A DNA stretch of 64,000 bases. It comes from Tetracladium setigerum. Taxonomy: Eukaryota > Ascomycota > Leotiomycetes > Helotiales. The position numbers and the translations under genes are program-made. Each line of letters starts with the position of its first letter. Position 1 is the first letter of the stretch. Positions 57,978 through 64,000 of this stretch are shown here, one piece after another. The notes under the pieces were generated by a model. The model saw nothing but the letters and a program-made list of their open reading frames with translations. It searched no databases and had not been told where the DNA came from. The stretch is from NCBI GenBank assembly GCA_031472005.1, contig PZJY01000004.1, positions 2,578,556-2,642,555 on the forward strand. Reading direction: 5' to 3'.

Positions 57978-60668
57978 CTACAACCTCGCCCTCCCGACCC
58001 CCAAATCCAACCAATCCTCCCTCCCAAATTCAATATACTCACTCGCCCCGGCCTTAACCCACAAGACCTTCTCTCCACTCTTCGCAAGCTTATCTGGATC
58101 AACACCCTCCTCTCTCAGCGGCACTTTATTCTGTTTGTTGTTGTGGATCGGCGTCATTTGGTGTACTAGGCGGATAAAAATAGGTACGGCGTATTTGGGG
58201 AGGTGGGTTTTTGCGTGGCTGTTTTTTTTGAAAAGAAAAATGAAGGAGTTAGTGAGGTGTGATGTTGGATTGTGGGGTATGGGATATGGGACATGGGTAT
58301 GTTTTGATAGATGGGAGAGGAAGGGAAGGAAGGAACAAAAAGAGAGAGACGAGAAAACTTACAGTAAAAGCTTCTTAAAATCAAAACTCTGTCTCGCCTT
58401 CGGATCAATATAAAGCGCCGCACACCCAGCCCTCCCATCCGTATTTGGCAGCAAAACACCATAAACATTCGCCTCAACCACGCCCTCAAACTTCCCCAAC
58501 ACCTCCGCCACCTCAGCCGTACTAATATTCTCTCCTTTCCACCTATACGTATCCCCCAAGCGATCCTTAAAATACCACCGCCCCTCGCCATCCCTCGCAA
58601 GCGCATCCCCAGACCTAAACCACAAATCACCCTTTCGGAAAACATCCCTCTCGAATTTCTTCTCCGTGGCACTTTCATTTCCAAAATACCCTCCGAATGC
58701 TTTGGTGCTCGGGACTTGAACGATAATCTCCCCACCAATCTCAAACGGTTGACGAATCGCAAATCCCGTCTTCGCATCACGCGCAATAGCACCACTCTCC
58801 TGCTCAACCAACACCGGCACGAAAACATCCTTATTAAACCACCTCCTAACCAACCCGTGGTGACCCACAGCCCCAGCTAAATACTCATTCTTACTATAAT
58901 TCCATAGACTGAGCACGCCCTCGCTCGAGTTGAAAAATTCGCCTACTTCAGGGATGTTGAAGCGTTCTTGGAATTTCGTCCATACGTCTGGGCGGAGGCC
59001 GTTGCCGTACATGCAGCGGACGTTGTGCGCTTTGTCGAGAGGGCCCGGGGGTGCGGCGAGGAGGTAGCGGGCGGTTTCGCCGACGTAGATGAAGTGTGTT
59101 GCGTGGGAGTCGTGGATGTCGGTCCAGAAGTTTGTGGTGCTGAATTTGCGGCCGATGCAGAGCGTTGAGCCGGACATTAGTTGCGAGATGCCGGTTACGC
59201 CCTAGGGATTGGTTAGTTGGACGGAGGTGAGGAGGAGTGAGTCGTGGGGAGATGGTGACTTACGCCTGTTCCGTGGTATAAGGGCACTGTTTTTGAAGTT
59301 AGAAAAGTATCTGAGATAGCAATGCAATACTCGAGTGACAAAGTGGGAAATGTAAGGGAGAAGCATAGAGATAACACTTACTGCAATCATACCAACGATC
59401 CTCATCTGTTGTTCTCGTTGAACCAGCAGCTCGCTAAACAGAATTCAGTAAAGAAGTTCCAATCTCATGATACCGAGGAAAGGAAGTTCATACCGCAATA
59501 CCAGCCATAAATCCACGATCAGTATTAAACGGACAACCCTTCGGCATACCCGTCGTTCCACTACCCAAACTCATCAGCGCAAATCTTCCAAATAAAGCAA
59601 GAACCATAACCAAAAGGCAATAATCAAAGAGCACACACCTGGTATAAAACATAGCCATAGGCCAATCCCCTTAACCTGACTTCGATACTCATCACTGGGT
59701 CTCTCAGCCTTAAAACTCTTGATTTCATCTTTCAACTGTTGATCAAGAATCACAATCTTCATGCCCATATCTCCCTCTATGAGTGCTCTCTCATCTTCAA
59801 TTCTTTTTTGAAAAGCCGCTTCTTCGTCTACGAGTAATAGCTTTGCGCCGGGAACCGCAAGACAATGCGTTAAGGCTTTTCCAGCGAGGTTGTGATTGAT
59901 CACTAGGTCACGAGTGGTCTGTTAGCACACAAGACTTGCAACTTTGAACTTTACCAATCCCCAATATCATTACAGAAACCAAAAACTCCAAACCCTTTTT
60001 TCCAACTCCCCATCTCAAATTCAAAACCAAAACCAAACAAAAAGAAAAAGAAAAGACAAGGGGAGAAAACTCACTAGCAGGCGCAGCCCCAACGGCCCAA
60101 AGCCCCAACCACGCAAACACAAACTCGGTCGAATTCCCCAGATAAAAGGCAACGTAATCGCCCGGTTTAACACCCATCTTCAAGAACCAATTCGCGTATC
60201 TATGGACGTGACCATACGTTTCGTTCCAGGTGTAGATGCCGTTGCGACTCCATAGACATTCCGCATTACCACGACGTAAGGCGGAGTGTTCGAAGAGGTA
60301 GTAGAGGGACTGGTGGTTTTTTTGGACTGTTTGGATGGATTATTAGATATAGGTAGGTAGATATAAGAAGGGGAAAGTTAGGATGATGGTATTTCAAATT
60401 GGGGGGTTTAAGGATATGCTGAAAGTGGTTGTGATGGTTGATGATGCAGGGGCGGATATCGAATATCAAGTCTTTTTGACAGCGATAAAACGAAAGGCAC
60501 TGCTTGCTGTGCGGTAAGTAAGGTACGTACCAGCTTCCCCCAAAGCGCCGCCGAGTTTCGTGCAATGCTCAATTCCTTTATATCCTTCCTCAATGCATAT
60601 TTGGCATCGAGATATGTTGCCGCTGCTCCTGCTGTGAGAGCGGCTGCTGCTACTAATGAGGTGGCCAT
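57978..60668 (-). CDS. FAT1: Very-long-chain acyl-CoA synthetase / fatty acid transporter
   Basis: Eight exons (60531-60668, 60075-60326, 59639-59902, 59494-59560, 59382-59433, 59264-59286, 58363-59201, 57978-58218) give about 625 aa. An N-terminal hydrophobic segment (TSLVAAAALTAGAAATYLDA) is followed by WSRNGIYTWNETY, GVKPGDYVAFYLGNSTEFVFAW, INHNLAGKALTHCL, the AMP-binding motif FYTSGTTGMPKG, CMPLYHGTGG and the VLACS motif GDTYRWKGENISTAEV. It activates very-long-chain fatty acids to CoA esters and supports uptake. The C-terminus ends in ARL, a fit to the peroxisomal PTS1 pattern. Two bases are missing: in the T7 run 60317-60323 (so KL is followed by SKKNHQSLYYLF) and the C4 run 59667-59670 (so SQVKG continues as DWPMAMFYT). 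With both, the length is divisible by three. One exon is only 23 nt. Confidence 0.93.
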
Positions 60669-61692
60669 CTTTTGATTAGTTTCTGGTTCTGCTTTATAGT
60701 TTTGTTTTTGTTCATGGAATGGTGCTCGTCTGTGTCGCTGTTTATCTTGTATGTTTGTGTTTGAATAGAGAAAGGAAGGGGAGTAGGAAGTAGGAGGAAA
60801 GAAGGAGAGTGAATGAGATTTATCTTGCTCTCTCTCATCACTTGAAACCTGGGGTAGAGGTACGTCGTGATGGAGATGGGTACAATCTTTCTTGGCGCGG
60901 GGTACCGCTGGAGTTGTTTGAAATGCCAGGAAATCGGGAGAGAAGAAAACAAACTCACCCAGGGAAGCCATCTCCTTTCTATCTCTGTACAGTATTTGAT
61001 TGTCTATCGTTCTTTTCTCAATTGAGTTCTGTAGGGCAGATGGAAGTTGAAGGATGAGAAGACTGAGACTGAGTCTGAATCCGCGAAGTGAAATGTGAGG
61101 AATGTAGTCAGGTTTATTAATGTGTGGAGCACTGACTAGCCTCACTCACCTATTCACTTGTAAGTTTGCATATCGGCAAGCAGTCATGGCAATTGGCGGG
61201 TGTTGGAGTGATGGAGTGAGAAAGGAGGCGAACCGAGGCATTTCCCCAGATTTTCCGGATCGGGCGATGTGATTGGTTGAGACAAGGTCATCTCGGCTAT
61301 GGAGAGAAGTCGACGACGAAGATTGATAAACAACAACAAAAATAGACACAAGAAGACTGATAATAGTAGAAATAGTAGTAAGCTCTCTGCCTCCACGGCA
61401 GTGGCCCTCGGAGAGCCCCCGGAGGGTAAGGGATCTTGATAAGAAAGGCAAACCTTCGCTCCTATAACTCATGGGCGCAGCTGACTACTATGCGCAAGTT
61501 TTGAATATGCGCCAAAGTCACAAGAAAACAACTAGACAAAATGCAATATTCCAAGTTTTAGATGTCAGAATTAATTAACTCATTACATTACAAACGCTCC
61601 AGCTTTTAATTTCCTATCTCACACAGCACCAACTCAGAATTAAAGCCGTAGAGGTAAACCGGCATTTCTCCAACCACCACACATCACACAAT
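60669..61692. other. FAT1 promoter and 3' flank of the Rds1-like gene
   Basis: 1.0 kb without a convincing gene. The overlapping minus-strand frames at 60408-61145 run into FAT1 exon 1 in another frame and show no domain. Confidence 0.55.
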
Positions 61693-62768
61693 CTAGTAAG
61701 TCCTCTGAGCTGGAGGAGGCAAAACCTCCACAATACCCACCCCCGAAATAGTATTCTCATCAGCAACCTTACTCGTCACCCCGTCCGCCGTCGAAAGAAC
61801 AATATAAACCTGCCCAGTAGGAGGCAGCTTTCCACTACCCCAGCGGGGATAGCATCAATCTTATAATCCTTATTCGTGCTCGTAATTCTCGCCTTGACAT
61901 AATAGATATCCAACCCCGAGAAGAAAACCGCATAGACAGGTGTATCCTTCCCCTTAACCAACTGATTCTTCACCGCATTCACATACGCATTCGTAAACGT
62001 AACGGGCGACGAACCAGCCGTATACGGATACTGCGACGGCTGAATCACAATAGGTGGAAAGGCCTGAAAAGGTAACTTATCAGCACCAGGCGCAAAAGCA
62101 GTGATGAACTGCGCGGCGAGGGAGAAGACTTGGTTGAAATCGAGGGGTGTGTCGAAGGGTTTGGGGAACGGGGATTGCTTGAGTGCGGCGCGGATGTAGG
62201 AGGAGTGACGCGCTTCGACGGTCAGGATGGAGCCGGCGACGGTGAGGTACGCTTTTTCGACGATGGCGGCTGCCGCGCCGAGGTAGGCGGAGACGCCGAC
62301 ACCTTCGAGGACGGAGGCGAGGCCGACGAAGGATTTTACGTCTTTGGGGGCGATGCCAAAGGCGTAGGTTGCTTCTGTGACGGGTTTGGCGCCTGCGGCT
62401 TGGAGGGCGGAGGAGAGGGTGGAGACGTGGACCTGGGTAAGTGTGTTAGAACATTGTTTATATAGTGTTAAGGTAGGTAGGTATTGATGAGGATGGTGTC
62501 TTACTTGTTCGTCGACGTAGATTTCCTTTAGGTTGGCGTAGAAGGGGTCTGGGAAGCCGGCGGCGACGAAGTCTGCTTGGGTGAAGTTTGCGAGGCCTTC
62601 TTGGTAGAACTTGCGTTCGAGGTATTCGAGAGTGAGTGCATAGTTGAGGATATCAACATCGCCTCCTGGGGGAGCATTGAAGTTGAGTGTACTTCTTGGA
62701 GTAACAGCTGGAGCAGCGGAAACGAGACCGGAGCCAATGGTAATGGCTGTGAGAATTGAGTAACGCAT
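61693..62768 (-). CDS. Secreted ferritin-fold protein, Rds1-like
   Basis: Exons 62505-62768 and 61693-62432 give about 334 aa. A signal peptide (SILTAITIGSGLVSAAPA) precedes a ferritin-like helical domain: DVDILNYALTLEYLERKFYQEGL, IYVDEQVHVSTLSSALQAAGAKPV, SVLEGVGVSAYLGAAAAI and VAGSILTVEARHSSYIRAAL, with the ExxR/H-type helix pattern of the family (PF13668). S. pombe rds1 is induced by adenine or glucose starvation; the biochemical role is unknown. The intron 62433-62504 (72 nt) is in frame and stop-free. One base is missing in the run 61838-61841 (G4 on the coding strand): DAIPAG must continue as GSGKLPPTGQVYIVLSTADG, ending in VEVLPPPAQRTY. With it the length is divisible by three. Confidence 0.88.
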
Positions 62769-64000
62769 TATGGAAAGAGATGAGTGTGAAGTGAGTGAGT
62801 AGATGGTGGATGAAAGAATGATATCAAGAAATATCTGTCGAGGGGATATCACTTCATATACTACTTTGAAAGTAAGTAACAAACGTAACTACCAGCTTGA
62901 GCATTCTCCCGGCCGGACTCATTATTCTCGGATAGCTTTTGGACTTGCGGGGATCAGCAACACTTGCTGCTTACTAGACTGACTGCGGCGCTGACAGCGA
63001 AGCTCACATCCGCATCGAGGGCAACAGAGTGGAAATCTCATGATTCGCAGTGGTCAACAAACTACCTGGATGTCTGGCCATCCGATGGTAGTGCATCGTG
63101 CAATATCTCACCCCTTGGCCTGACATCAGAGGAATATCATACTAGCCAGGGTGGATGAGGGGGAGATTTGTACCCCCAAGTGCAAATCCTGAGTCCTTGC
63201 ATGGGAAATACCGGAGATATCCCATCTCTCCTCGATATCAACATCGTGAAGGCTCCCCTTGACTAATTCGGGGAATTTGCAAGACATGCCGTGTGGTGAA
63301 ACCCGTTTTGAAAGCAAGAATTAAACATTAGCAATTAGCATCCAGCGACGAATATTCTAGCGGCAAAGTGTAATCATGACCACGCCCAGCAGACACTTCC
63401 CACCAGACAAACCAAACCAAACAATATAAGCATTGCAAATCATAACAAACTAGAATCGCATCGGGAAATGAGCTTCACTGAAGCTCCAAATACAAAGTCG
63501 TTGTGGCGCGAGCTAGAGGTCCGGATGCCCTTTGTTTGCCGGGAAAGCTGAGATCCGACGGCGGTGGTGACATGCTACATGCCAAGACACCGCGACATCT
63601 TCAATCCGAAGCTGCCATCAACCTACACAGCAATATTTGCGCAGTACTGTATTTTTATCTCGCATGAGGAGAAATGGATAGGCATGTCGTGATCGAGTTC
63701 TCACGCTTCTCTTCCAAGTATCTGGACACAGTAACGTGGCATCTATTACTACCTACTGCAGAGACCAGATAATAGAATCTCGCTAATATAAAGGCTTGGT
63801 GCACATTTGATCATAGCTCGCGCGTGAGCATTCTCCCCGAGATTGCATTTCATGATGCTACGCATTCTTCCTAGTCTTTGTGCAGTGTACAGTATTTAAG
63901 AAAAGGCAAATTTCAATAACGCACCTTCCAGATAAGCGTGGAATTATATGACCGTGGATCATCAGGGTCAATCTGCCTTAGGCTTGAAAGGCACCGTTGA
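62769..64000. other. Upstream region of the Rds1-like gene to window end
   Basis: 1.2 kb without a gene-like frame. TACTGTA/TACAGTA words occur near 63643 and 63888. The window may end within another gene's promoter, but nothing can be assigned. Confidence 0.5.

Noticed and set aside
1..64000. tRNA or rRNA genes
   Set aside because: I looked for B-box-like GGTTCRAATCC words with matching arms on both strands and found no convincing tRNA. No rRNA-like conserved stretch was seen.
1..64000. Secondary-metabolite cluster or CRISPR array
   Set aside because: There is no backbone synthase, no clustered tailoring enzymes and no regularly spaced identical repeats. The repeats seen are irregular and eukaryotic in type.

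Overview
The window is nuclear DNA of a filamentous ascomycete. Coding genes carry short GT-AG introns (about 45-200 nt, with CTAAC-type branch points), intergenic regions are kilobases long, and the gene set is fungal: a FlbC-type conidiation factor, a HET-domain protein, Pbs2, Rec8 and a SUR7/PalI-like protein. The protein sequences look Leotiomycete, possibly Sclerotiniaceae-like, but I cannot name a species from sequence alone.

Layout. At 0.8-1.9 kb lies flbC (minus), followed by about 9 kb with no convincing gene. An orphan HET-domain gene sits at 11.0-13.0 kb, next to a CTCAG-rich repeat. From 15.8 to 20.0 kb are a GH18 chitinase (+), a SUR7/PalI-like membrane protein (-) and RRP43 (-). 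The 20-23.7 kb stretch has no assigned gene but holds seven same-strand copies of a short motif. From 23.7 to 28.8 kb a Rad51-paralogue-like gene (+) converges with an auxin-efflux-carrier-family transporter (-). PBS2 MAPKK and a choline/ethanolamine kinase (both +) occupy 31.3-37.2 kb. A repeat-rich spacer precedes a TRP/FLC-like channel protein (+) at 41.4-44.2 kb and REC8 cohesin (+) at 45.2-47.9 kb. A tachykinin-type fungal transcription-factor-domain gene (-) lies at 49.1-51.4 kb. Then come YIF1 (-) and SRP101 (+), divergent over 331 bp, a FAT1 very-long-chain acyl-CoA synthetase (-) converging on SRP101, and an Rds1-like ferritin-fold secreted protein (-).

This is ordinary eukaryotic gene scatter, not a cluster. 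Local relationships worth noting are the YIF1/SRP101 pair (both early secretory pathway), two genome-maintenance genes (Rad51-like, Rec8), and lipid genes (choline kinase, FAT1).

The strongest cross-cutting observation is that ten of the sixteen genes need one or two added bases (twelve in all) to keep frame. Every one is a deficit, and most lie in runs of G, C or A/T. In each gene with a well-defined start, the spliced length becomes divisible by three once those bases are added. This looks like homopolymer under-calling in the assembly rather than gene decay. The most intriguing unexplained signal is the motif array at 21.1-23.1 kb.
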